This document shows, in pieces, positions 1 through 9,272 of a DNA stretch of 53,565 nt. The position numbers and the translations under genes are program-made. The notes beneath the pieces were generated by a model that did no database searches, had not been told where the DNA came from, and saw nothing but the letters and a program-made list of their open reading frames with translations. Within the stretch, counting starts at the first letter, position 1; each line of letters starts with the position of its first letter. The DNA comes from Candidatus Kuenenia stuttgartensis (GTDB lineage: Bacteria > Planctomycetota > UBA11346): the NCBI GenBank assembly GCA_945876185.1, contig CAMCMZ010000016.1, forward strand, positions 1 to 53,565. Direction: 5' to 3'.

Positions 1-655
<655 letters not shown>

Positions 656-657
656 TC

Positions 658-1848
658 ATGCCTCTCGACCTCCTGATCCGCGCCGCCGATGGCTCCGAGC
701 GCATCGTGCTGTTCGATTCGCTGACGATGCCCTGCACCCTGGGCCGCGATCCCGATCTGTCCCAGGTGGTGATCTCCGACGGCCAGACCAGCCGAGCCCA
801 CTGCCGGATCACCCGCGTGGGCGAGGAATTCTGGGTCGAAGATCTCGGCAGCCGCAACGGGACCTGGATCGAGGCCGATCGCATCCACCGCGCCGTCTGG
901 CCGATCGGTCAGACCCTGCGCGTCGGCAATCACCAGATCACCCTGGAAGAGCTGCCCGAAGAGGAACCCGATGATAGCGCCACCGGCAAGACCATCGAAG
1001 GCTTCGCCCTCGAAGGCGTGCTCGGGCGCGGACGTTACGGCACGGTCTACCGGGCGACCCAGATCGCGCTCGGGCGACCGGTCGCGATCAAGATTCTGGC
1101 CGAGGAATACCGCCGCGATCCCGCCAAGGTCGAGGGATTCCTCACCGAGGCCCGTCGCGCCGGGCGGCTCAACCATCCGAACGTGGTCCAGGTGCATGAC
1201 GTGGTCGTGACCGACTCGCATTGCCTGCTGGTGATGGAGCAGATGGCTGGATCCGCGAGCGAGCAATTGCAGGAGCACGGCCCATTCGCCGAGGAAGCCG
1301 TGCTGATCCTGCTACGCGACATCGGCGAGTCCCTGGCCTACGCCGAGAGCCAGCGCCTCGTCCATCGCGACGTGAAACCGGACAACATCCTGGTGAACGG
1401 TGAAGGCGTGTACAAACTGGCCGACCTTGGCATCGCGACCTCCATCGATGCGGATGGCCGTGCGGTCCAGGACCGGGTTTTCGGCAGCCCGCATTACGTC
1501 GCTCCGGAACAGGCCCGGGGCGGTTCGATCGATGGGCGCGCGGATCTGTACGCCCTGGGTGCCAGCGTCTGGCACCTGGCCACCGGCAAGCCGCTCTGGA
1601 GCGGCACCACCCGGCAACTCGTCAACCACCACCTGAGTTCGCCCCTGCCCGACTTGCGCTCGTTGGCCACGCAGTTGTCGCCACGCGTGGCGGCGCTCAT
1701 CGTGCAATTGCTGGCCAAGGATCCCGGTCAGCGTCCGGCCGGGGCCAGCGAACTGGTCGAGACGATCCGTACCCTGATGGCCAATCCGCGCATGCGGACG
1801 GCCCCGATCCTGTCCCGCCGCCGTCTGCACCGACGTCGTCGGCGCTGA
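658..1848 (+). CDS. FHA-domain Ser/Thr protein kinase
   Basis: Cytoplasmic Hanks-type kinase of 396 residues. I chose ATG 658 (MPLDLLIRAADG) because the FHA domain starts there; upstream in-frame sequence looks non-coding. The FHA domain (about residues 25-95) contains LGRDPDLSQ, the SRAHCRI phosphopeptide-binding motif and LGSRNGTWI. The kinase domain (about 115-370) shows the glycine loop GRGRYGTVY, VAIK lysine (about 145), HRDVKPDN catalytic loop (about 236), ADLGIA in place of DFG (about 255) and APEQ (about 282). Arginine in HRD marks it as an RD kinase, so activation-loop phosphorylation is expected. No membrane helix is visible, unlike PASTA kinases. The tail is strongly basic (RRRLHRRRRR), which could bind nucleic acid or acidic partners; that is inference. 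The FHA domain may bind its own phosphorylated sites or a partner. Substrates are unknown. Confidence 0.93.
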   Translation: MPLDLLIRAADGSERIVLFDSLTMPCTLGRDPDLSQVVISDGQTSRAHCRITRVGEEFWVEDLGSRNGTWIEADRIHRAVWPIGQTLRVGNHQITLEELPEEEPDDSATGKTIEGFALEGVLGRGRYGTVYRATQIALGRPVAIKILAEEYRRDPAKVEGFLTEARRAGRLNHPNVVQVHDVVVTDSHCLLVMEQMAGSASEQLQEHGPFAEEAVLILLRDIGESLAYAESQRLVHRDVKPDNILVNGEGVYKLADLGIATSIDADGRAVQDRVFGSPHYVAPEQARGGSIDGRADLYALGASVWHLATGKPLWSGTTRQLVNHHLSSPLPDLRSLATQLSPRVAALIVQLLAKDPGQRPAGASELVETIRTLMANPRMRTAPILSRRRLHRRRRR

Positions 1849-1867
1849 CCGAAGCGATCTGGCCACG

Positions 1868-1900
1868 AAAAACCCCAGGCGGTGTCCGCCTGGGGTTTTT
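1868..1900. terminator. Bidirectional intrinsic terminator
   Basis: A perfect 15-bp inverted repeat (AAAAACCCCAGGCGG, loop TGT, then its complement ending TTTTT) lies 19 bp after the kinase stop and 30 bp before the end of the convergent cyclase-like gene. The A-run on one side and T-run on the other let it work for both strands. Confidence 0.9.
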
Positions 1901-1930
1901 GCTGGGCAGTGGCCCGGGAACCTGCTTGCC

Positions 1931-3556
1931 TTACTTGCCTTTTTTCCCCGCGCCCTTCGAGACCTGGGCGTAGCGGTAGTACACCTCCAGGCTGAGGATG
2001 GTGTAGCAGGTGCTCAGGATGCGGCCGGTGTCGCTGCCGGGCCAGGGCTTGGAGTCGGCAAAGTTCCAGCTGCCATCAAAGCAGCCTTCGCCTTTGCGCT
2101 GGGCATTGACGAGCAGGTCGCGCACCGTGTCGTTCCATTTCTTCCACTTCTCGCCGCCAAGCTGGAAGATGCCAAGGGTGTTGTAGTAGTTGTAATAGGT
2201 CGCCATGTCAGCCCAGGAACCTGGGGTTTGATGCTTCATGACCCAGTTCGCCATGGTCTCCAGCATCACGTCACCGGCCTGGTGGCCGAGGAAGACGCAG
2301 GCGACCAGGCCGACGCAGGCAAGGTTTTCATGAGCGGTTTTATCGGTCGTCGCATCCATGGTGTACGGGAACTTGGATTCGCCCTTGTAGATATCGAGCG
2401 TGGCCCAGTCGGGATTGGCTGCTTTCCAGGTCCGTTTCAGCCAGTTCTTGGAGCCTTCGATGCCTTGTCCGACATCCAGGCCGGCGGCAAGGCCGGATTT
2501 GAGCGCCATCACGTTCCAGCCCGAGACCGAGGAGTCGTTTCGCGCGACATTCGGCGCGCCGTAGTCCCAGGCGAACTTGCTGTAGGCCTTGTCAACGGCT
2601 TTCGGATCCTCGGATTGGCAGGCGAGGACGCTGTTGATGCCCTTCTGGGCCGGGTCCTTGAGGTCCGCATCGTTGGTCATGGCATAGGTCTCGCACAGGG
2701 CCATCACCGCCACGCCGTTTTCGTAGTTGCGTGGGCCGACCCGGCCGTCCGCCTTTTGCACGGACACTAAATATTCGACGCCGCGTTTTACCGTGTCGCG
2801 GAACTTGTTGGCGGTCTTGTGGTCATAGCCCGCGCCCAGGAAGCAGAGCAGGGCATAACCGGTCATCGCGATATCGGCGCCTTCCTTGGGGCCATGGCTC
2901 GCGTGGCCGGGTTCGCACTTCGGATCTTCCGTGCAGTTCATCGGGTAGTTGACCACATCCCACACGCCATTGGGCGACTGGTGCTTTTTCAGCCAGCGCA
3001 GGCCGGCCTCGACCGCCGATTCGCTGCCGCGGCTGCCGCCATGCTGGCCGATAGCGCGTTTGCGGCCACCACCATTGCGAAAGCCGAACATGCCGGATGA
3101 CCCGCCACCGGCGCCGATCGCCATGAAGGCGCCCGAGCCAACCATCTCGCTATCGGCAACGGCTTCCTCGCGGCCCTTGGGCTGCGGGCTGTCGCTGTCC
3201 TCATCGCGCTGGGCCGTCTCAATCGGCAGATCGAGCGCCGTGATCGGACTCGGGGTTTCGGTATCCTTGACGACGTTGATTTCGACCTTGGTTTCGAGCG
3301 AACGCTCCTTGGGCTTTTCCTGCTCTTTAGGTGGCGGAGGGATGTTCGCCACGCGGGTGGCCGGCGGTTCGAAAATCTCCGGTTTCGGGCCGATGACGTA
3401 GTAGATCAGGATGATCAGCAGGATGGCATGGATGCCGCCTGAGATCAGCCAGCCAGTCCAGCCGAGGTTGGATTCCTGGTCTTCCTGTTCGCCCTCCTCC
3501 AGCAGTTCCTCGTCGAGGTTTTCCTGATCGGGATTCTCAAGGTTGGGGTCGGTCAT
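1931..3556 (-). CDS. Membrane-anchored squalene-cyclase/prenyltransferase-repeat protein
   Basis: 541 residues from ATG 3556-3554, which has a good ribosome site (AGGAG, 7 nt upstream); the longer open frame upstream is not needed. Residues 1-32 are very acidic (many Glu/Asp/Asn), residues about 33-56 form one hydrophobic helix (LISGGIHAILLIILIYYVIG), and a Pro/Lys/Glu-rich linker follows. From about residue 165 the protein has repeated alpha-hairpin units of the terpene-cyclase toroid type (GLRWLKKHQSPNGVWD, GVEYLVSVQKADGRVG, AVMALCETYAMT), as in the prenyltransferase/squalene-oxidase repeat family. The DxDD-type catalytic acid motif of true squalene-hopene cyclases is not obvious, so enzymatic triterpene cyclisation is doubtful; such anchored proteins are known by annotation in planctomycetes without a defined role. 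The N-terminus is probably cytoplasmic and the toroid periplasmic (inference). It may be co-transcribed with the propeller-like gene 195 bp upstream. Confidence 0.75.
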   Translation of the reverse strand: MTDPNLENPDQENLDEELLEEGEQEDQESNLGWTGWLISGGIHAILLIILIYYVIGPKPEIFEPPATRVANIPPPPKEQEKPKERSLETKVEINVVKDTETPSPITALDLPIETAQRDEDSDSPQPKGREEAVADSEMVGSGAFMAIGAGGGSSGMFGFRNGGGRKRAIGQHGGSRGSESAVEAGLRWLKKHQSPNGVWDVVNYPMNCTEDPKCEPGHASHGPKEGADIAMTGYALLCFLGAGYDHKTANKFRDTVKRGVEYLVSVQKADGRVGPRNYENGVAVMALCETYAMTNDADLKDPAQKGINSVLACQSEDPKAVDKAYSKFAWDYGAPNVARNDSSVSGWNVMALKSGLAAGLDVGQGIEGSKNWLKRTWKAANPDWATLDIYKGESKFPYTMDATTDKTAHENLACVGLVACVFLGHQAGDVMLETMANWVMKHQTPGSWADMATYYNYYNTLGIFQLGGEKWKKWNDTVRDLLVNAQRKGEGCFDGSWNFADSKPWPGSDTGRILSTCYTILSLEVYYRYAQVSKGAGKKGK

Positions 3557-3751
3557 GGCAGGCTCCTGCACCGGGGGTAGGCGGATCGCATGTAGTTGAA
3601 CGGTCGTCCCCGCAAAAGGTTCACGGCTGATTCGGCCGGACTTTACGGATTGGACCAGGTTGGACTGGCCGGCAGTTAAGCCACGTATCAGCAACGGGAA
3701 GCGTCGTCTGACCTGGTCGCCGACGGCTGTGGGAGACGCCGGCCGCGGTGG

Positions 3752-6016
3752 TCAGGGCCGCCAGGGCCAGCAGCGTCCGTCGAGGGTCAGGCCTGCGGGC
3801 GTGACCTGTGGTGCCAGCGTCGATTGGACCAGCGCGTCCGGCAGGTCGACGGGGATCGAACCTGGCCACGTTAAAACCGACCCATTCTTATGGCAGATCA
3901 ATACTTGTGCGTTCAATGGTGCGATCCACCCGACCCCTTTCCTCAGCGGAACGAGGGATTCGCCGTCCTGGCCGCAGAGCACCAGTTCGGTGTTCACGCC
4001 AAGCGGCCCCGGTTGCGCCACGGTTCCCCCGTTCAATCCCGCAACCCAGATGGCGGAGCCAAGAAGGGCGTTGTGCGTGCGGAAGCGGCGTACCGCAACC
4101 ACGACCCCCAACCTGAGGTCGACAACGTGGACCAGGTGATCGCCCTCGACCACCAGGGCGACCCCGTCACGCACGTCGAGCCCGATCGTCGGTGCGCTCA
4201 GGAATGCGGCCGCCGGCCAGCGCACCGCCCACCTTTCGCCGGCCTCAGGGTGGTTCAACGCCAGCGTGACCCAAGTGGCGTCCCGCTGGAGCGCCAGCAC
4301 ATCGCCAGCGATCAGCCACGCGCCGTCGTCGCGCCGACGCGGTGTCGCCGCAGCAGCAATGCTGGTCGCGTCGACCAGCGGTTGGCCAGGTCGGGCTGCG
4401 GGAATGGCAGTCTCTGGCCTCACTTCGGGCACCACCTGCAGCCGATGATTCCAGGTGCGGGGATGCCGCCACAACGCATCCAGGACATCCAGGCTGACCG
4501 GACCCGGTTGCCCGGCGGCGTCCTGCAAGGTTTCCGGCAGCGTGGATCCGTCGCGTTGAAGGGCAGTGAACACCAGGGCGCGTTCGTCGCCTGAGAGCCG
4601 CCAGGATTCCAGACCAGCCACGCGGTTGCGGGCGAGTCGCGCCCGCACCGCGATGGCCTGGAATGCGCGACTACGGGCCGGATCGGGGTCACTTGGCGGA
4701 TCCCCGGTCACGGCGAGGGCCTCGGCCGGCCGCCACGCGTCGAGCAGCAAGCGGCTGCGCTCGACGGCATCCTTCCCGGCAAGTGCCGTTTCCAGGCCGT
4801 GGATGAGCCAGGCGCGACCATCCAGGTTGACGATGAACACGGTTCCGCTGCCGTCCTGGACCAGGGCGAATCTCGCGCGGGCGTCGACCCCATGGTCGAA
4901 ACGGGCAACGACGCGGTCGTTGTCGATCAGCACTACGGTGGTCGCGGTGAGCCACCAGCTTCGTCGACCGCGCACGATAGGGGCAGCCAGCGGCGGTTCC
5001 GCGAGCCGGATACGGGCGACAAGTCCGCTGGTCAGATCCAGGCGGTAGAGGCGCGAATCCAGGCCGAACCAGGCGGAACCAGCCGCCACCGTCCAGGCGC
5101 GTACGCCGGCTGGCGGGGGTGGCAGCGTCAGTTCCCGACCGTCGCTTCCGAACGCCCGCCACCCGAGCGGCCCGCAGACCAGCGCCGCACCTGGGCCATG
5201 GACCACGGTTTCTTCGCGTCCAAGGCGATGCTGCCAGAGCACCCGTCGCCAGGGATCGATCGCCAGCAGCCAGCCCGGGACGACCTCCCAGCCGTCCGGG
5301 ACGGCAAGCGTCTCTGGTCGACCTGCGACCGGAACCACCGGACCCGGTTCGGGCAACGCCAGGGCGGGTTCCGCGTCCACGGATTCGCCTGCCAGTCGCC
5401 CGGCGATCGCCAGGCGTGGATCAGCGGCTGCGCCCGGCTGAACAGCTGCGCCCGGCTGAACAGCTGCGCCCGGCTGAACGGCTGAACTGGGATCCGCCAG
5501 GGCGATCAGCCGGTGCAGGCAGAGGAAATCGTGGAACGCCCCACGATCGAAAGCCCGGTCGCGGCTGCGCCGGAGTTCCTGCAGAGCGCTCGCAGCGGGC
5601 AGGAAATCGACCGCGAGGCGATCGGCGACGGCGCCCTCCACCGCGATGGCTTGGCGATAGAGCTGGTCCAACCGGGCCAGGACGGCGCCGTGCTGGTCTG
5701 GCGTCAAGCGCGCCAGGGCGGCCGGCAGGGCGAGCGTCCAGCGCCGTTCACGCCCCGGCCAGCGTGGATCGGCAATCGCCGCCAGCAGGGATGCTGGCGA
5801 GGCGGAATTGAGCGCCTTGGGATCACCACCGGCCAAGGCCTGGAGGACGCGGGCCGCCTCCATCGCCGCTGTGCCCTGGGTCGGCAGGGGGTCGGCTCCG
5901 GTCAGGGCCGCCGCGAGGATCCAGCCCAGGCCGATGCGGCTGAGGACGGCAGCGCGGGTGGAACCCGGCCGGTTCGGGGCCGTGCTGCAATGCAAAATCC
6001 CATCGGACGGTCTCAC
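3752..6016 (-). CDS. Secreted beta-propeller-like protein of unknown function
   Basis: About 754 residues. The minus frame stays open far upstream into the divergent HEAT gene, so the start must be internal. GTG 6016 or TTG 5995 would place a signal peptide (RIGLGWILAAALTGADPLP) near the N-terminus; I chose GTG 6016, with low certainty. The N-terminal third is alpha-helical, Ala/Leu/Arg-rich. A low-complexity linker (three AVQPGA units) follows, and the rest contains repeated beta-rich blades with Trp and Gly turns (GWLLAIDPWRRVLWQHRLG, SRLYRLDLTSGLVARI, VVLIDNDRVVARFDHG), resembling PQQ/WD40-like propellers. No catalytic motif is seen. The cyclase-like gene follows on the same strand. I do not recognise a named family; a periplasmic scaffold or binding role is only a guess. 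Confidence 0.6.
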   Translation of the reverse strand: MRPSDGILHCSTAPNRPGSTRAAVLSRIGLGWILAAALTGADPLPTQGTAAMEAARVLQALAGGDPKALNSASPASLLAAIADPRWPGRERRWTLALPAALARLTPDQHGAVLARLDQLYRQAIAVEGAVADRLAVDFLPAASALQELRRSRDRAFDRGAFHDFLCLHRLIALADPSSAVQPGAAVQPGAAVQPGAAADPRLAIAGRLAGESVDAEPALALPEPGPVVPVAGRPETLAVPDGWEVVPGWLLAIDPWRRVLWQHRLGREETVVHGPGAALVCGPLGWRAFGSDGRELTLPPPPAGVRAWTVAAGSAWFGLDSRLYRLDLTSGLVARIRLAEPPLAAPIVRGRRSWWLTATTVVLIDNDRVVARFDHGVDARARFALVQDGSGTVFIVNLDGRAWLIHGLETALAGKDAVERSRLLLDAWRPAEALAVTGDPPSDPDPARSRAFQAIAVRARLARNRVAGLESWRLSGDERALVFTALQRDGSTLPETLQDAAGQPGPVSLDVLDALWRHPRTWNHRLQVVPEVRPETAIPAARPGQPLVDATSIAAAATPRRRDDGAWLIAGDVLALQRDATWVTLALNHPEAGERWAVRWPAAAFLSAPTIGLDVRDGVALVVEGDHLVHVVDLRLGVVVAVRRFRTHNALLGSAIWVAGLNGGTVAQPGPLGVNTELVLCGQDGESLVPLRKGVGWIAPLNAQVLICHKNGSVLTWPGSIPVDLPDALVQSTLAPQVTPAGLTLDGRCWPWRP
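5428..5481 (-). repeat. In-frame 18-bp tandem repeat, three units
   Basis: CTGCGCCCGGCTGAACAG occurs three times head to tail (the last with one changed base). On the minus strand it encodes AVQPGA repeated, a flexible linker between the helical part and the propeller part of the secreted protein. The unit is a multiple of three, so copy-number change would keep the frame. Confidence 0.9.
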
Positions 6017-6151
6017 GGCGCGAGTCTGGCCCGGACGCGCCCGTGTCGAGCGCCGGCACGCAGTCCGGGCACCGCACCGATCTGACACACGGCCCCCCGA
6101 GCGCCGCCCGCGGGGTTGGCTGATTGTCCGGGTGGGGCTAGGGTCGCGCAA

Positions 6152-7072
6152 ATGCACAAGCAGAAGCATCTGCGAGACCGCGTGATCCGATCCCTCATCG
6201 TCTTCGCCGTCCTGCTCGGGCTCGGCGGCCGCGTGCTGCTCGCCGCCGAGGAGTTCGACCAGAAGGCCATCCTCTCGGCCGCCCGCGCCGCCGACGACAC
6301 CTATCGCCGGCATTTCAGCGCCCTGGTGCTGCGTCTGCGCGATCCCGTGGAAAAGACCCGCATCGCCACCATTGGCCATCTCGCCCGGCTGCAGGATCCG
6401 ATGGCGGTGTCCTACCTCCAGCCATTCCTCGAAGCCGCCGGCCACTCTGCGGCCGAAGTCATCGCGGCCTGCCTCGCCCTGGAGGCTCTCCAGGCGGTCG
6501 GTTCGGCCGACGCCATGAAGAAGCTTCTGGTGCACACAGACGCGAATGTCCGCTTGGCCGCGATGAATGCGCTCAATCAACTGAACCGCGCCGGCACCGC
6601 CGAATGGCTCGACCGCGCGAAGAAGGACGACGACGCCAGCCAGCGCCTGGGTGCGATCACCGACCTGGGCGCGACCGCCGCCGCCGAAGCCGGCGAGACC
6701 CTGGCCAAGGCGCTGGTGAAGGATCCGCGTCTGCTCGTGCGCCGCTCTGCCGCTATCGGCCTGGGTCAGCTTGGCGACCGGACCTACGGCCCGGCCCTCA
6801 TCGACGCCCTCTGCGATGCTGATGCGGGTGTCCGCCGCTACGCCGCTGAATCGCTGGTGAAGATCGACTTCAAGCCCGCCATCCCGCATCTGCTCATCGC
6901 GCTGGAGGCCAACATCGCCGGCGACCACCTGCGGCGCTGCCTGAAACTGCTCTGCGGCAACGATTTCGGCTTCGATCCCCGCGCCGACCTGGTCAAGCGC
7001 ACCGAGGCCATCGACCGTGGCTTCACCTGGTGGAACGAGCACGCCAAAGAATTCGCCGCCCCGGCGAAATAG
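6152..7072 (+). CDS. Secreted HEAT-repeat protein
   Basis: 306 residues from ATG 6152 (MHKQKHLRDRVIRSL). A basic N-terminus followed by LIVFAVLLGLGGRVLLAA is a signal peptide with cleavage near AAEE. The mature part is built of HEAT/PBS-lyase-like helical repeats of about 30 residues (TRIATIGHLARLQDP, VRLAAMNALNQLNRAG, VRRSAAIGLGQLGDR, VRRYAAESLVKIDF), a protein-interaction scaffold in the periplasm or envelope. No enzymatic residues are seen. The gene diverges from the propeller-like gene (135 bp between starts), so the two may share a regulatory region. Its stop lies 4 nt before a family-1 repeat that could end transcription. Confidence 0.8.
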   Translation: MHKQKHLRDRVIRSLIVFAVLLGLGGRVLLAAEEFDQKAILSAARAADDTYRRHFSALVLRLRDPVEKTRIATIGHLARLQDPMAVSYLQPFLEAAGHSAAEVIAACLALEALQAVGSADAMKKLLVHTDANVRLAAMNALNQLNRAGTAEWLDRAKKDDDASQRLGAITDLGATAAAEAGETLAKALVKDPRLLVRRSAAIGLGQLGDRTYGPALIDALCDADAGVRRYAAESLVKIDFKPAIPHLLIALEANIAGDHLRRCLKLLCGNDFGFDPRADLVKRTEAIDRGFTWWNEHAKEFAAPAK

Positions 7073-7076
7073 ACCT

Positions 7077-7178
7077 AAAAATCGCAATTGCACCCCATCT
7101 GCGGCGTTGGTCGTCAGTCATTTGGCGCTGCCAAACTCCTTCCTCCCGCCTTGCATCTGGGGCGCACTTGCGATTTTT
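7077..7178 (+). repeat. Family-1 102-bp palindromic element, copy 1
   Basis: Imperfect terminal inverted repeats (22 of 26 matching; AAAAATCGCAATTGCACC at the left, complement of AAAAATCGCAAGTGCGCC at the right) flank an inner hairpin TTGGC-GCT-GCCAA. It starts 4 nt after the HEAT gene stop and ends in TTTTT, with the convergent LacI gene ending 44 bp further on, so it can act as a bidirectional terminator. Other copies are at 48325-48426, 51767-51868 and 52115-52156 (half). No open frame of its own: it is MITE- or REP-like. Confidence 0.85.
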
Positions 7179-7222
7179 ATTGGTTTTTTCGGTGGGGACG
7201 TTTCGAAAATGACCACCCGGTT

Positions 7223-8236
7223 TCAACGCACCTGACGTTTGCGCGTTTTGGCCGCAGTCCTGCTCGTCCGACGCGGGATCAGGGTCAGGCCGAGCTCCTG
7301 CGAAGCGACCGCGACGCTGGGCTGGGCGATGCGCGCGGCGATAGCGCGGGCGGCCCAGTCGCCGAACTCGGACATCGGCTGGCGCACCGTGGTTAGTCCC
7401 AGTACGTCCATGAGCGGCAGATCGTCGAAGCCGATGACCTGCACGTCTTCAGGCACGCGGCGCTTGCGGCGGGCGAGTTCTTCCAGCGCGCCGACTGCGA
7501 GCAGATCGTTCACGCAGACCACGCCGTCGATCGTGGGATCGGCCTGGATCAACGCGGCGGTGGCCTTGGCCCCGGCCGCAGGCGACACCTCGGCGGCGCG
7601 TTCGATCGGGGCATCGTCCCCGGCGACGGAGCGGAAGCCGTCTTCGCGCAGCCGAAACGGAATCGCCAGGACGGGTCCGCCGATGAAGCCGAGACGCTTG
7701 GCCCCGCCGGCGACCAGGTGACGCGCGGCCAGGGCGCCGCCTTTCAGGTTGTCGACCGATACCGTCGGGATGCCCGGTAATGGGAACTCGATGGAAACCA
7801 CCGGAATGCCCAAGCGGCGCAACTCGGCATGGCGGTCGGGGCCGATGCCCATCGATCCCAGAACGACACCCTCGGCCGAACGTTCGGCGACGATGCGATC
7901 GAGGAACCGCTGTTTGTCGGTGCGGCTGGCGACGTTGCAGAGCACCAGATCGATGTCTGCCGCAGACAGCCCAGAGGCGAGTGGCCGCGAGATGGCGTAA
8001 TAGAATGAGGCGCTGAAGAACGGCATCAGGGCGGCGACACGCGGCCGGTTCGGCCCGCCGGTGGCCAGGCGGCGGGCGGCGCGGTTCGGCCGGTAATCGA
8101 GTTCGCGCATCGCCAGTTCGACCCGGCGCCGGGTCTGCGGTCCGACCTTGCTCGACCCATTGAGCACCCGGCTGACCGTCGCGATGCCGACCCCGGCGCG
8201 GGTGGCGATGTCGTAGATGGTCTGGGGCGCGCTCAT
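7223..8236 (-). CDS. LacI-family transcriptional regulator
   Basis: 337 residues. The N-terminal helix-turn-helix (TIYDIATRAGVGIATVSRVL) and hinge helix region (RPNRAARRLATGG) are typical of LacI, followed by a periplasmic-binding-protein-like ligand domain (SFYYAISRPLASGLSAADI, VDNLKGGALAARHLVAGG, GVVCVNDLLAVGALEELA, VIGFDDLPLMDVLGLTTV). The start ATG 8236 overlaps the stop of the SWIM gene as ATGA, indicating translational coupling. LacI proteins usually sense sugars or nucleosides; no carbon-uptake or catabolic gene is nearby, and it sits at the end of the restriction-modification/SNF2/SWIM unit. Whether it represses this unit or acts elsewhere is unknown. Confidence 0.93.
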   Translation of the reverse strand: MSAPQTIYDIATRAGVGIATVSRVLNGSSKVGPQTRRRVELAMRELDYRPNRAARRLATGGPNRPRVAALMPFFSASFYYAISRPLASGLSAADIDLVLCNVASRTDKQRFLDRIVAERSAEGVVLGSMGIGPDRHAELRRLGIPVVSIEFPLPGIPTVSVDNLKGGALAARHLVAGGAKRLGFIGGPVLAIPFRLREDGFRSVAGDDAPIERAAEVSPAAGAKATAALIQADPTIDGVVCVNDLLAVGALEELARRKRRVPEDVQVIGFDDLPLMDVLGLTTVRQPMSEFGDWAARAIAARIAQPSVAVASQELGLTLIPRRTSRTAAKTRKRQVR

Positions 8237-9270
8237 GCGGTCAGCGTACCTCCGATCGCCGCATACCGGGTGCTGCGCTTGTGCCCTTGGATCCGGGCAT
8301 GGCCTTCCGTCACCAAACGCTTGAGCATTGGCCGCACGGCTGCGGCATCCAGGCCGGTGGCGGTGCGGGCGGCGGCGTTGTCGAGCGAACCGGCCTGCTG
8401 CAAGGCGGCCAGCAGGCGAACCGCTGGGTCGCGCGGGCGCTGTGCTTGTGCTGGGCGCTGAGCTTTTTCCATGCGCTGAGCTTTTTTCAGGCGTTGCGGT
8501 TGGGCTGGGCGTGGGGCAGGGGTCAACGGGGGCTTCGGCGGCGCCATCGCGGCAGCAGGTTCCGGCCCCGCATCCAGTTCCAGCCCGAACAGGGTGCCGA
8601 CCTCGTCGCCGGCGAGGGCGCGTTCGCCGCTCGCGGGGGTGGTGGCGACGCCGTCGGCGGCCGAGCTGAGCAGTTCGGCGGGATCGACCTGGCGTAGGGT
8701 GAAGAGCAGTTCGGGTTGGCGGTCGAAGCGCGCGCCCACACCGTAGAGCACGGCGGCGACGTGCTTGCACATGTAGGCGCCATCGGGGCAGGAGCAGTCG
8801 AAGCTGATGTCCTTGGGCACGGGGAACAGGCCGTCGCCCTGGCGACAGAGGCGATCCATGACGCCCTTGGCGAAGCGTCCTTGCAGCAGTTCCACCAGCG
8901 AATCGATGCCGCCAGCGCAGTCGGCGACAAGCGCCTTCCACTGCGCCCCCGGCACCGGCTTCACGATGATCGTCGTGCGGTAGATCGACGAGCCGCTGAC
9001 CCGTGCCTCGACCTTGCCCGGGGTGATCTGCAGGTCGACCACCGAGCCGTTGCGCACGTAGGTCCGTCCCCGCGGCAGGCGGTTGGAATAATCGCTGTAG
9101 GCTTCCATGTTTGCGCACCAGGCCTTGCCCCAGGCGGTGGTGGCGATGGCCCGGCCCTGGATGACCACCGGCGAGATGGTCTGGCCCTTCTTCGCCAACT
9201 TGGCCATCTCGGCGGCCGCCTTGCGACGGCGCTCGGCGACGGGGACATAGGGCGCCCACTGGTAATACAT
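8233..9270 (-). CDS. SWIM zinc-finger protein, partner of the SNF2 helicase
   Basis: 345 residues. The SWIM motif CxCx(n)CxH is visible as DCSCPDGAYMCKHVAAVLY around residues 152-170; it binds zinc and probably DNA or protein. The N-terminal half (WAPYVPVAERR, AIATTAWGKAWCANMEAY, RLPRGRTYVRNGSVVDLQI) matches the SWIM proteins commonly encoded beside bacterial SNF2 helicases. A Pro/Ala/Gln-rich linker (about 235-285) leads to a small C-terminal helical domain that looks like a winged helix (MLKRLVTEGHARIQGHKRST). The gene begins 2 nt after the SNF2 stop and ends in an ATGA overlap with the LacI gene. It likely helps load or target the SNF2 ATPase; that is inferred from the conserved pairing. 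Confidence 0.88.
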   Translation of the reverse strand: MYYQWAPYVPVAERRRKAAAEMAKLAKKGQTISPVVIQGRAIATTAWGKAWCANMEAYSDYSNRLPRGRTYVRNGSVVDLQITPGKVEARVSGSSIYRTTIIVKPVPGAQWKALVADCAGGIDSLVELLQGRFAKGVMDRLCRQGDGLFPVPKDISFDCSCPDGAYMCKHVAAVLYGVGARFDRQPELLFTLRQVDPAELLSSAADGVATTPASGERALAGDEVGTLFGLELDAGPEPAAAMAPPKPPLTPAPRPAQPQRLKKAQRMEKAQRPAQAQRPRDPAVRLLAALQQAGSLDNAAARTATGLDAAAVRPMLKRLVTEGHARIQGHKRSTRYAAIGGTLTA

Positions 9271-9272
9271 GG

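Noticed and set aside
5428-5481. CRISPR array
   Set aside because: The three 18-bp units are contiguous without spacers and encode a linker in frame; no Cas gene is present. No other CRISPR-like array was seen in the window.
6017-7093. N-terminal extension of the propeller-like gene reaching position 7093
   Set aside because: It would run antisense through the whole HEAT gene, and the signal-peptide region lies at about 5910-5975, so translation must start near 6016 or 5995.
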